A stretch of DNA of 64,000 nucleotides, taken from NCBI GenBank assembly GCA_963281255.1, contig OY725494.1, positions 4,963,549-5,027,548 of the forward strand, read 5' to 3'. The DNA is from Aphrocallistes beatrix (lineage: Eukaryota; Porifera; Hexactinellida; Sceptrulophora; Aphrocallistidae). A program made the translations under genes and the position numbers. Each line of letters starts with the position of its first letter. Position 1 is the stretch's first letter. Shown here piece after piece: positions 21,201 through 32,654 of the stretch. Below the pieces are notes generated by a model. That model did not search any database. It had not been told where the DNA came from and was given only the letters and a program-made list of their open reading frames with translations.

Positions 21201-24200
21201 TCATACTATTAACCTCATTTCCGGTATCTGTCTGATTATCTTTCGTTCTATTTTGAGTTCTATTTTTAGCATTTCTCACTGCGCCCATCCTGCTGAGAAT
21301 GCTATAGCCAGGTGGCATTCTGCTCTTAGCATTTAACCCTGAAATTCTATTTTTAGAATCATTTCTAGCAGTTTCAGCTGATTGGACAGCTGGTGCCGGG
21401 GATGATATCAGCAGCTGGTTGGGTCGTGCAGCTTCAGAAGGAAATGTAGGAGGTCTGAATTCCTTAAGAGAGGTGTCGTCGTCAGAGGAGGGCAGAGGGG
21501 TGTGGTCTCCTGTCTGCAGGTTCCGGATGGAGTCGGCCAGGCTGTCCGTGAGTGACACGCCGCTCCCGCCCAGCTGATCCCAGCCCTCCACCTGCACGCA
21601 GAACGGACTTCCTACAAGAACGACGACCAATCAAACTGCACAGTGAAACTCAGAGGCAGCCATTGGCTGATCGCCACTGACCTGGGATGTGCTGTCCGGA
21701 CCATTTGAGCGCCAGGAAGAAGGTCCCGGAGGTGCGCGGTTTGTAGCGGCAGAAGAGCTCCCGGGGGTCGGAGGGGCTGGGGTCCACGTAGACCACGAAC
21801 GACCGCTTCACACCTTCCACCGTCACGGCCAGGGCGCCACGGCCCGCTTCATGAGTGGAGACGTAGAACTCAGTTCTCTCCCCTACCTACGCCAGCGGGT
21901 GCATGGAATGTACAGCTAGAATAATATCAGCTCGCATAGTTACAGAAAAGGGTCTTAGGAATGTGTCTCCAACTTACCGCCGCCTGGTTGAGACCGGGGC
22001 CGTGGGCGCGACATTTGGAGGCGTCGGTGTCGCTGGGAACAATTTCCACCGAAAATGGCGCGTCGGGCGACAGAATTCCCGCGTGGCTGACCGAGACGGT
22101 GTAGACGCCCACTTCCGGCGGGTCGATGTTGACCTAGCGAGACAACGATTGGTCCTTAGACAATCCGTCTATTCGTAAACCAAGCTTTCTTAATTATGTA
22201 ATGCTTTAATTTTCAATTGCATTCCTTAATAACCATGGAAACATGAATATGGGAGTGTCAGAATAAAGCTACTCTCAGAGTGCCTAGCAGAATGCTGGGA
22301 ATTAGAGTGTCAGTGGTTTACTGAAAAGACAAGATTTCTAGGCACTTCAAACCCAGAACAAAACACTGCAAAAGTAATTAATTCAAAAGCCTAAACCCAG
22401 TTTAGCTATGCAATCCGTGAATATTCTGACTCAAATTCTCCCCATTTCCAATATTTTGAAAATTTATCCTGAAAAGCAACTTTAACCAAAATGTGTCCTG
22501 CATGGTTCCAATACTTCACACCTAATCAGCCGAACCTGATAGAACCCCTGTCTGTACTGGTGCATGACCACTCTGGCGGGAACCTGTCCCTCCTCGCGGA
22601 CAGCGGACACCCGTAGGTCGCCGGGAGGACCGCTCGTGGCGTCCACGGTGAAGTCCACCGGCTGTCCCAGCGTGAACTTCACGTCGGGGTTCAGGGCGGG
22701 ACCGGAGAGCTGGCAGTCCACGAACTCTTGGTTCCGGTTCTGGTGCACGCTCAGCTTGAAAGGAGAACCTAGCGAGAGCTATAAATAGAACTGAGAGAAC
22801 TGATTGGAGGTCGCGAAGGAAGAAAGGAGCCTTCATTCAATATAAAATCTGTCTCTGAAAATTCTTATTATCCATGGTCGAGTAAGTATTACGAATATTT
22901 AAAGATTGAAGGACACTAAACGGTTTATTAGGTTTCGGAATAATTCGGAGTAGAAAATAGTTTGCACTGAACTTTAGAGTGCGATTTCACAAGCTATAAA
23001 ATTGATAAACGACGGCATTGGTTACCTGGAATGTGAGTTCCATCCAGCCACACCTCCACCAGGTAGGCGCCGGGTCTCTTGGGCGTGTAGGCCACCCGGT
23101 AGGTCCCATCGCCCCCCGCCGAGGTGACGCACGTCACGTCTCCGTGGATCGAGTGCACGCGCACGTAGAGCCGCTCCGAGGCCAGCAGGCCCAGCTCAGT
23201 GGAGCCGACGTAGAAGTAGGCGGGAAGGCCTACAAACGGAGAGAGACGATTGGCCAGGAAGCTGTGACGGTAGTATAAATAGTCTGATCGAGTGAAGAGT
23301 TCAAATTTACTCATCTCCATTTGTATGCGAAATATTGTCAAAAAATGGGACAATTAAGTCTCCAAGCAAACGGAGAAAATACGGAAAGTTTAAACCTGGA
23401 CCAGGGATGTCGAACTTCGGGAGTAATCAGCCAATGAGAGGAGAGGTTTACAGTTCCCTGGATTCGCACCTATGGCTAGAGGAGGTGGACTAACCTGCTT
23501 CTGCGGCCCTGAGTCCGTTTCCGTAGGCGGAGGTAGCCATGGAGTCAGCAGAACTAACTTCGAAGTAGAAAGGACTGCGCTCTACCTCGATCTCTCCGAG
23601 AAAAACTTCAACTCTGTGTTCTCCTGTCTCAGACGGGGTAAACCTCGCTACAGTCTGTCCCGGCCCTCTAGTAAACAACAACAGTCAGCAGTAAACAACA
23701 ATGAGAAGGCACAAACAGTGAAACAGAATGACAACGGGAACATAACGTTATTCTTATAGGGCACTGCTAACCAACACAAAACATGCTCATGTTCTATATG
23801 ATTCAGTTCACTGTCGTATCTCATCAGATACTGCCAAAATGGCTGAGTAGCTAAATTTAGATGCGAACGGCCGACTAACAATGGTCTAAAAATAGGAATG
23901 ATTATTTAGCGCATTTGGAGTGTTTGGATATCGCAGAACTTCTCAATGGTTCGATATAAATGTTTTAAGCAAACATGAAAAACATTCGTATAATTATTCA
24001 TATTTGCAAATACGAATCAATGAAACAAAAATCAAAATCCAATCAATTCAGTTCAAATAACTCACTCGTCCTGCATAGCAACGTCACATTGAGTGCTAGG
24101 TCCACTCGCGGACAGTTTTAGTGCGACACAATCTGTGTCCGCAGTGGCACTCAGGTGGTAGAGGAGGTAGAACTCCACTTCTTCTCCCAGCGCCACAGAA

Positions 24201-27200
24201 CCGTCTTCTACCGCTGAACTGGTGACTGACAGGTTCCTGACGTCACACACTGACACCCTAGCGTAGAGACGCAGTGATAGGAGAGGAATGTAAATAACAA
24301 CAAAAGAGGAATGTCCTTGAATCTTGAGACCAGAGGTGTGAAAATTGCAAACAACATTTATGGATATGCTTTAAATATTCACAAAATAACCTTCGAAGTG
24401 AGAAAATCGGATTCAACATAATGAAACGTCAGATTGGTACTTCTAAACAGTTTGCATTAAGAGTAATCGGGTACACATTCACGCAATAAGAGTATCCGAC
24501 ACGCCAAATTGGGTGTGGATCAGACGGTTATATTCCGCAGGATGGCGCCTACGGATGTGCCACACACTTGAGCTACACCAATACCATATATGGTATTGGG
24601 AGAGAGAGGATAAGTTTGCAGTCTTACCTGAATGGAGAGTTTGGGATGTGCTCACTCCCCCACTTCAGCGAATACACGTACTGCCCCACGCTCCTTGCCA
24701 ACATCACTGCTGATATGGAATGTCCTGTCCTGCTCATTGAGCAGGTAACAGCACCGTCGCAATGGAATGTGAGTTCTCCAGGCCCGGCGTCTTGAGTAGA
24801 GAAGAGGAGTTGCAAGGGACAGTCCAGTTGGAGGTGTTGAGGAAGTTGAGAAGATTCCAGGAGAACTCTAGAGGCGTCACACGCCGGGAGACAGAAAGGG
24901 GACCCTGGAATGTGTCCTGAATCCGTCTCAAAACATACCTATGGGTGAATGCGTTGCTATGTACGTACTGGACAACGTGATATCCCGCACAACAAAAATG
25001 ATCAATAGGAATGGTCAATCCTAACCTCATAGTAGCCAGTAGTGTCCGGAGTGATCCACACATTCCAATAGCTCCTATACTTCTCCAAGGAAACATAAGG
25101 TGACAACTTCGTGTCGGTATGTGTCACCACAGCTGTAAGGTGTCGCACCAATCCGTGTTCAGCTCTCACACATACGCGAACCGCCTCATTCAAGGGAACT
25201 CCCAGCAGCTCTCCCGTGACGTCATCACGTGGCAGAGAAGAAGTGTCGACGTGGTAGACGGAAGGAGAAACAGCTGTGAAGCGGAGAGGGGAACCATGGA
25301 TGGGGACGTTGTTCCAGAAGATGTGGAGTGACACTTCTCCCTCTCTCTAATTTTAGAACTGTCACTTCGAATGGATTAAAAATAGACTGTGAGTTGATGA
25401 CAAATTTAATACTGCGTATATTGATATGGTTAAGAGTGCTACCAAAGAGCCATTTAGTTATGCAACTGTTTAGTCATTCAACTGTGTAGTCATTCAACTG
25501 TTTAGTCATTCATCCGTTGAGTATACTACTGTCAGACGATATGTGTGATAACCTACCTGGGGAGTCAGCTGGAGGGAGTGCAGTCCCACAGACTTGCTGA
25601 CACTCTCAATCTGAACTGAAGCGAGACTGTCCCCTGAGTACTGGACCTCTCCCGACACTCTCCCATCCCCTGCTCCCCTCGAGCTCACCAACACCTCACA
25701 CACCCTCCCCACCTACACGCATCATGCTAGCAGTAGTATCTATACAGTCGAACCTCCGAGATCCGGATTTCTTAGATCCGGACACCTTCCCAGACCGGGC
25801 ATATTTTTCCACGAAATTTAATAATTTTTTTCTACTACCAATGAAAATATTCGACACAAAAATTCATAAAAATTATGGGTAGAAAATAAATGGATAATGT
25901 CCGGAACGCAGAGCGTTGAAATTTAGAGCTGTCCGGATCTCAGAATAGAATTCAACTAATATGCTTATTGTGTGCACAACAAGCTTGATACCTGGATAAA
26001 AGTATATACAGCTTGCATAAATATCTACTACACTGAATTACTTATATGGAGGAATTGAATCCATAAACTTTCAATTATCTGCTGATTTCTCCTAATGTCA
26101 AAGAGAAAACAGCACTCTTATCCTCCCAGAAGAGTGTACAAATCGCCGCTTTATAAGGAAATAGAACTCGCTGCCATATAGGTTTCTATTACTGTACACT
26201 CACCGGTTTCGCATGCTATACTGGACAAAATTCTGAGATCCGGACAATTCTAAGATCCGGACACTGTTCGGACGGGACTGCCCGGATCTGAGAGGTTTTA
26301 CTGTACTTAGATTCTCTATTAATAGAAACCTGAATTTCTCGAGTGATGCTATTCCTGTCCACAATCTTCACAGCATTAGGGTCTGTCACTTGGATACGGT
26401 ACGGGAAGTCTGGAATGCGTTTGGAGACAAGATGAGTGTCCTCTTTCGGGACACTTTCATTCATTCTCTCCTCATTCTCATTTCTACACAAGACAGGATA
26501 AATTAATTTTCTAACTATATCCCTGGTCCAGTTGGATTAAATTAATCCAGTGCCAGGCCTAGCTATGATAAAATAATTGGTTGATAGTAGACTACCTTAT
26601 AAGGACATCAACCTCATCTCTGCCGCTGTCCACTGAGAATGAATTGTGTCCCGCAGTGGCAGAGACCATTCCTCTGCCACTTGTCGAGGAGATGAGTGGT
26701 AGAGTGGCAGAGACCATTCCTTTGCCACTTTTCGAGGAGCTGAGTGGTAGAGTGGCAGAGACCATTCCTCCGCCACTTGTCGAGGAGCTGAGTGGTAGAG
26801 TGGCAGAGACCATTCCTCTGCCACTTGTCGAGGAGCTGAGTGGTAGAGTGGCAGAGACCACTCCTCTGTCACTTGTCGAGGAGCGGAGTGGTCGAGTGGC
26901 AGAGACCATTCCTCTGCCACTTGTCGAGGAGCGGAGTGGTAGAGTGGCAGAGACCACTCCTCTGTCACTTGTCGAGGAGCGAAGTGGTGGAGTGGTAGAG
27001 ACCACTCCTCTGCCACTTGTCGAGGAGCTGAGTGGTAGAGTGGCAGAGACCACTCCTCTGCCACTTGTCGAGGAGTTGAGTGGTAGAGTGGCAGAGACCA
27101 TTCCTTTGCCACTTGTCGAGGAGCTGAGTGGTAGAGTGGCAGAGACCACTCCTCTGTCACTTGTCGAGGAGCGAAGTGGTGGAGTGGTAGAGACCACTCC

Positions 27201-29411
27201 TCTGCCACTTGTCGAGGAGCTGAGTGGTAGAGTGGCAGAGACCACTCCTCTGCCACTTGTCGAGGAGCTGAGTGTCGGAGTGGTAGAGACCACTCCTCTG
27301 CCACTTGTCGAGGAGCGGAGTGTCGGAGTGGCAGAGTGGCAGTGTCTGACTCGGAGCAGGAGTGTCTGCAACGAGATTAAGTCCACGCGGCCAGTTCTCA
27401 GCTCTGAGGCCGAGAAGGGGGAGGTGATACCTAGAGACAGAAGCAGTGATAGGAATCCAGCTAATCAGCTGATAACAAATATTCTATTAAGATCTCGATG
27501 GACGCGATTTCTAAGAAACTATCCAATCAATTGATCATAAACGTGGATTATCTAGATTTGCACCTCGGGTAATAATTTCATACATTTTCACACTTCCTCA
27601 AATATAAACAAGCAGACCAATCAGATTTTTAGGATGTGAGCTTATTAACAGCTGTTCACCTAGTCTTTCCTGCATTTCGGAGAACAGATCTCTGAGCTCG
27701 CGGTGATTGGTCGATATCTGAGCAGTGGCAGAGAGAAGTTGTCCCAGGAGTTCTCCATTCCTCCAATCGTCGGGGGAGATAGTTTTAGGCGCGTGAGCCC
27801 TTAACACCTCTCTAAGCCATCTCAACAGGGTAGCAGACATGGCAACAGAGAAGAGACTTAGGTATGCGGCGACAGACTCCTCATCAACGAGCGGGCTAGC
27901 CAGGTGATCAGCTGATAGGATGTGCGGCACTCCTAAGTCCCTAAACACAAACAATCAGCTGATGCAGAGCTAGAATCTGATTGGTCAGTAAGACTGTCAC
28001 CTCCGAGCTGTGTTCAGCAACATTCCACAGATTTCAGTGTGGTTGCCATGGTCTGGGAAGGAATGTGGAGTTGTGGAGATATAGGAGATGAGTTTAGAGA
28101 GCAGCATGCCATCGTTCCAACTCGTTGTCAAGTTAGGAATCTGAAAAAAAGATATAAATAGCTCTGTAAAGGAATAGCTGATTTGAAGGATCAAATTGGA
28201 AACCAAGATTGACACCGAAAACATCTCAAAAAAAAGTCAGCTCTTCATTCTCAGAATATTCACACTTAGTCGGAGCATGATTGGTCAGAATTTAAACCTT
28301 GGTCAGAATAAAAACTCAATTCTAAACGTTGGAGGATGTTATATAACAACAAATCAGTATACAGCTCTATCAGTGCCGGATTTAGGAATGTGGGGGCCCT
28401 GTGCGAGTGCGATTGTGGGGGCCCTGGCATCTAAAATTTTAAAAAAAAATGATTATAATTATTACTATAATTTTATTAAAATTTTGAAATGAAAATGAAA
28501 AATGAGATTTGCTGCATACAATATTCATATTAGTGAGAGTATTTCATTAGAAAAACAAGTACATATAATTTATGTCAATTTGTGGGGGGCCCGAAAATGT
28601 GGGGGCCCTGTGCAGCCGCACACTCCGCACACTCCTGAGTAAGCGAAACACAAATCTCACGATTCTACGGATAATCTCACAATTCTACGCTACAAAACCA
28701 TCCATGGTTGCGTAGTACAAGAATCTCACGGATCTACGCAACAGGCCAGTGCCAGCTGAATAGAATGGGACCATGGACATAGTAAGACCTTGTGTCCTGG
28801 CAGAGCCGCCCGGATCCAGGAGAGGACACTCTTCTTGCTGCCTTCCCTCCTCCCGTCCCCTCCTAGCTGGAACCGCACCATCAGACTCCAGATCAGCTGA
28901 TTCACACTTCTCACCTCTCCTCTGTGGACGCTCTCAGCATCTACGGAGTTCTCACAGCATTAACCAACCATGGATGTACAGACTCAAACTACCAATCAGC
29001 TCTCTCCTCTAGCTACACATTCTGACTGTCTAATCAGATGCCAACACTTGTAATTCAAGTCAGGACACAATCTCACACCTCTAATCTAAATAGGTAAGAA
29101 GTAAACTGACCAATGAGTGCCACAACTACGCCATGCTCCTTCAGGAATGTGAGTGAGGTGAGAATGTTCTCTATCTTCCGAGAGCTGACGCGTGGCTGGT
29201 AATGGATTTTGATTGGCTGTTTCAATCCGAGGAGAGAGCCACTCAGCTCCGCCAGTAGCACCCCGTCACTGAGGTCCGACACCTCCCTCACCACCCGGCG
29301 GTCTGGCGCCAGCGGGGAACGGAACTGGGTCTGTGCCAGCTTCAAGTTCGCCCACTTCCTGAAGGTGTCCGTCTGTCCGGGTGGCTCATTAGTGGTGTCA
29401 GGTGGCTGCAT
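18217..29411 (-). CDS. Jitterbug-type filamin with three CH domains
   Basis: Nineteen exons join in one continuous frame (2,085 aa): 29411-29111, 28940-28789, 28140-28001, 27940-27660, 27430-26596, 26483-26330, 25712-25557, 25346-25026, 24938-24628, 24257-24066, 23667-23495, 23229-23026, 22768-22536, 22133-21978, 21886-21682, 21611-19881, 19565-19260, 19042-18916, 18496-18217. CH1 (FRKWANLKLA..., about 14-125) and CH2 (TTSWNDGMLL...DEESVAAYL, 137-228) form an actin-binding pair. A third CH (LLRWLREVL...DDWRNGELL...ERLGITSPF, 233-325) follows, as in insect Jitterbug. Next come 14 16-residue Ser/Thr repeats (about 325-555) and seven filamin Ig repeats (about 590-1280; motifs HIPGSPF, GPGLNQA). 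A basic, repeat-rich tail follows (1280-2085), ending in a Pro/Gln/Tyr segment. Expected role: actin cross-linking scaffold. The tail is unlike canonical filamins, which end in a dimerising Ig repeat. Confidence 0.9.
18580..18765. mobile_element. Tc1/pogo-type MITE, 186 bp, in a filamin intron
   Basis: TA-flanked element with ends CAGTCGACTCCGCTTAATAG and its complement. Same family as 16080-16234. It lies in the last filamin intron (18915-18497). Confidence 0.85.
18778..18847. mobile_element. Fragment of the hairpin MITE family
   Basis: ACTTCGCTTGCTTGCGGA followed by AATCGAGTTTTAATA matches the 3' hairpin and right terminus of the element at 11559. Truncated, in the same filamin intron. Confidence 0.5.
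20171..20500 (-). repeat. 42-bp coding repeats in the filamin tail
   Basis: Eight copies of a 14-residue unit (AKKVADRENVSYGS) in exon 16 of the filamin gene, the last two diverged. Copies alternate mainly between VADREN and VTDREN. The unit is basic and hydrophilic, predicted disordered. The open frame on the other strand is a shadow of this repeat. Confidence 0.85.
20650..21390 (-). repeat. INRTGLS-type repeats in the filamin tail
   Basis: About 20 degenerate repeats with a core coded by CTATTAATAG or TCTAAAAATAG (residues INR, IYR, KNR). Best unit: 12 residues of the kind INRTGLSDETIY. Exon 16 of the filamin gene is open through all of them. Confidence 0.75.
25745..26303. mobile_element. 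Tc1/pogo-type MITE, 559 bp, in a filamin intron
   Basis: TA-flanked. Left end CAGTCGAACCTCCGAGATCC; right end reads CAGTAAAACCTCTCAGATCC on the other strand. GATCCGGA words repeat inside. It makes up nearly all of the 617-bp intron between filamin exons 6 and 7. Confidence 0.8.
26656..27340 (-). repeat. 48-bp coding repeats after CH3 of the filamin
   Basis: Fourteen 48-bp units. The plus strand and two minus-strand frames are all open. The exon join from CH3 (27660 to 27430) sets the minus-strand frame that reads as a 16-residue Ser/Thr unit, SATLPLSSSTSGRGMV. The plus-strand frame (VAETIPLPLVEELSGR) is therefore a shadow. In the protein the segment is a flexible Ser/Thr spacer between the CH domains and the Ig rod. 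Confidence 0.8.
28372..28637. mobile_element. Probable truncated hAT-like element
   Basis: Begins CAGTGCCGGATTTAGGAATG and holds three copies of GTGGGGGCCCTG around an AT-rich core. No matching right end before the foldback fragment at 28638. Lies in filamin intron 2. Confidence 0.45.
28638..28742. mobile_element. Partial copy of the 9.1-kb foldback MITE
   Basis: AGTAAGCGAAAC, TCACGATTCTACGGAT, AACCATCCATGGTT and GGATCTACGCAACAGG match the right arm at 9420-9501 in order. In filamin intron 2. Confidence 0.75.
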
Positions 29412-29817
29412 TCTGCTAGTGAGAGGTCTGACTCAGTTTCACTATTAAGCTCTGTCCGACTTATTCGTTACGACTCACATTTCGATGGCGATAACTGAGG
29501 AACAGCTTTCGCCTTCGACGGAGTCTGAAGATCCCAGATTTTTGTCTGGGAAATTCATCTCCCAAATAAGTTGCATATTTTGCAAAAAAACATAAAAACT
29601 ATCTGACTCATCAGCTAAGTTTCATTATTTGTGTAAAGTATAATTTCGAGCAACGATCTTATCTCTACGGAAAGATGAGAACGCACAAGTAGAACAAATA
29701 AATAATTTGACAGCTGTGTAGTATAAAGAACAGAAATTAAAATAGAACACCAAATCACTTAATACAGTCATTAATTACAAACACCACTATGATACATCTG
29801 AGTAGGATTAGAAAGAG
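29412..29817. other. Filamin promoter region / Numb 3' flank
   Basis: Only 406 bp separate the Numb stop from the filamin start codon. It must hold the Numb 3' UTR and the filamin promoter. No clear TATA box or poly(A) signal seen. Confidence 0.35.
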
Positions 29818-32654
29818 CTACAAAAAGGGATTGGTAGGTGGTGGAGGTGGTTCAGTGGTGTTAAGTGGCAGGCTCGAGAACGGGTTCCTCGCTGCTGGGG
29901 GCTGGAGGAGGGGAGGGGAGAAAGGGTCGAATGGGTCCTTCAAATTTTTCTTGATCGGAGAGTTCGAGGGTGCCCACGGGTCGATGAAGTAGGCCGGGGG
30001 TGCCTCGAAGGGGTTACTGTCTGGCAGAGACAGGCGCTTGTCTTTCTGATTGGACGATGGATCTGTATGGAAAAAGTGTTATCCCTGGTCCAGGTACATT
30101 CAGAGCAGCAAATGGGAGAAAACAAACTCAGCTTGAAACAGCCAATCAAAATTAGGATAATACTCAGAAGTTTAAGAAAACTGAGGTGTCAGAGTAGCAG
30201 TATATATTTAGAACATTCCAATCTCACCTGGTGGTAGCGAGTTTCTGGGTCTGGGGATGTAGATCTCTGAGTTGGGAGCTCCGTTCATCTCACTAGAACT
30301 CTCCAGCATCAATCTGATACTTCTACACAACAAACAAACACTGATACTCTACACAAACAAACAAACTCTGATACTCTACACAAACAAACAAACTCTGATA
30401 CTCTACACCAGTGTTTCTCAACCTTTTTCTTCTCGCGGCACCTTTTCTAAACTTATACCTTTCAGCGGCACCCCTTAATTTGACTTAGGGGTAGGCCAAT
30501 GAACAAATGATAGTAAAAGTGGAGATTCCAGAGGATTGTCAGAGGACAATCATCAAATTCAACATTAACAATGGTATCAATAGAAAATAAAATAAAGCAG
30601 TATGTAAGTGTGGTAAGACCTGCGGCACCCCTAGAGGAAGCAAATGGCACCCCGGTTGAGAACCACTGCTCTACACAAACAAACAAACGCTCGTTCTAGC
30701 AATATTCAATGACAACTAGCGGTTGGATAGAAAATAATCAATGCACTAGAGTTCTATGGGTATGGTGGAAATAGTTCGCAAAAAACGGAAATATGTAGTT
30801 CGACTTTCCAAAAAAGGAAATTAGTTCACATAAAAAACACCATTAATCCTAATGATAAAATGTCGAACTATTTCCTAAATCTGCAATTCGAAATATTTCC
30901 TTTCGATAAAATGTCGAACCATTTCCGCATTACAGTTCTACGTATGTGTGAGATTGTCTAGAATCAGAATAGAACACAAATGGAAATAACTGGTACAGAA
31001 CATTCAGTCAACTGTTGCTGGGTAAAATTCAAAGTCAATTTAGCAAATTTAATAAGCGGGAGAGGGAAGTTATTCGGGCCACAGAGTCCGAAGAATCGAT
31101 TCTTCTACGCAGACAATGAATCAACTTTGAATAACCTTAGTGAGAGTATTGGACATATCGGATTATCGTGAAAATAAGAGTTTGGGGGAAATATGTGAAA
31201 AATGCTTGTTTTAAATAAGAGAGTTGAGGGAATCAGTTAAGATCTAAGCTCCGAGACTCACGTCTGTCTGGCTGCGGTCTCCCTCCTCTCCATGCTCTGC
31301 TCCAGCAGGTCCCCCCGGGACCCCCCAAGCGGCCTGAGGTCCGGCTGGTGGACGGCCGCGCTTTTGGATTTGGAGCCTTTCTCGAGGACATCTCCCGTGG
31401 ACCTGACTCGGCGCATGTCCAAGTTCCCGGAGATCGGCTCCAGGCCGTGCCTCTTGTGCTCCTCCTGCTTCTTCTGCAGACACGCCGTGAACGCACACGC
31501 ACACGCGTGGCTCACTCTGTCAGCCTACGGACCAATCAATTCACACTTCACACCTCTGAAGTTAACCAGAATATCTGTCTACTAACTCAGCAATCTGATT
31601 GGATGAACTGGAATAAGTGTTTGATTCAACCAATCAGATGCTTGACTGAGGTCAGAAAAATAAGAGACTAATCCAATCTAACACTGCGCTAAATCGCGCA
31701 ATTTTATTGTTTGTCCAATGAAACAGGTTTAAAGGACAAAATCTGGTTAAACAGCAACATCAGAGCTACCAAGAATTAGCACAGTAGCTCTGTTTAACCG
31801 AATGTCTCAGGATTTCACGCAAGTTGTACATCCATGGTTCCTGTTATACAAGTGCCTCAGGATTTCATGTATAAAACTATCACCAATATTTGAGATTTTG
31901 AATAATTCAGAATTATTTTCCCGTTTTTCAATAAAATGAGTCACTTCTGACTCCAGGCTAGAACTAACCGTCACTCCCTTGGTCGTGACGAAGGCGTGAC
32001 AGACCCACTGCTTGGCGAATCCATCTCTAGAAATGTAAGTGAATATTCTCTCGTTGCTAGGCAGGGCACAACAGAAGGACACTTTCTCGATTGGTTGATT
32101 GATGGCTAGGGACTAGTGATGCTAGACAGTAAACAAACTCTCTAAACACTTCTGTTTAGTAAACAACGTACGTTCGTCTTCTCTTCCACAAAGGTGAGTC
32201 CGTTGGAATAGATCTTGAAGAGCCCCTTTGTCTTATTCTTCCTCTAAGGACACAACGCATAAGCTAGCATTCCTAGCTCATTCTAACTGCAATGGTCAGG
32301 TTTTAACTCGTCGAGATAGCAATTTTGTGGAAATACAGGGAAAGTGAAATTGTTAGTTTTTGTCAACAAACAACTCAAACTTTAAACTCAAACTTACGTA
32401 TGGCATGTCCTTCACTGCAAACTCACACGTCTCTATCCCTCTTGCCTCCTCAACAGCAACCTCGCCCAACACCTGTAAAGTGTAAACAAGAAAAACAGAA
32501 CAACAACCCAGCAGCTGTTCACACCTACCTTAACGTTGAAGGTGGCGCAGGAGTGGAAGACGAGTTCCTTGTCCTTCTCCCAGACACTGGACTCGTGGTT
32601 CTCTCTCTGTCTCGCCCTCCCAGCCTCGGAACGCTTCTTCGCGAATATTGACAT
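29818..32654 (-). CDS. numb: Numb endocytic adaptor
   Basis: Seven exons in frame, 339 aa: 32654-32529, 32472-32398, 32243-32172, 32112-31969, 31524-31262, 30322-30228, 30062-29818. The phosphotyrosine-binding domain spans about residues 28-200. Hallmarks are FNVKVLGEVAVEEARG (FPVKYLGHVEVEESRG in vertebrate Numb), NQPIEKVSFC, YISRDG...WVCHAF and RVSHACACAFTACL. The C terminus carries NPFEAPP, DPFDPF, NPFSS and a terminal NPFL. NPF motifs bind EH-domain proteins and DPF motifs bind AP-2, so the endocytic tail is complete although the protein is much shorter than fly or vertebrate Numb. Known role of the family: Notch inhibition and asymmetric cell fate through endocytosis. Two MITEs sit in intron 5. 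Confidence 0.93.
30409..30668. mobile_element. hAT-type MITE, 260 bp
   Basis: Ends CAGTGTTTCTCAACC and GGTTGAGAACCACTG with a perfect 8-bp target duplication CTCTACAC at 30401-30408 and 30669-30676. In Numb intron 5. A longer copy is at 47921-48262. Confidence 0.92.
30762..30936. mobile_element. MITE with GTGGAAATAGTTCG ends
   Basis: Begins TATGGTGGAAATAGTTCG and ends with the complement of AATGCGGAAATGGTTCG. Shares GAAATAGTTCGACATTTTAT with the element at 34703-34798 in reverse orientation. In Numb intron 5. Confidence 0.65.

Noticed and set aside
26581..27534. 317-codon plus-strand frame (VAETIPLPLVEELSGR repeats)
   Set aside because: Antiparallel to filamin exon 5, whose frame is fixed by the CH3 splice junction; no flanking gene features.
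32106..32112. Numb exon 4 starting after CCCTAG
   Set aside because: That join breaks the frame. The TAG seven bases upstream restores it and gives the conserved spacing to EKVSFC.
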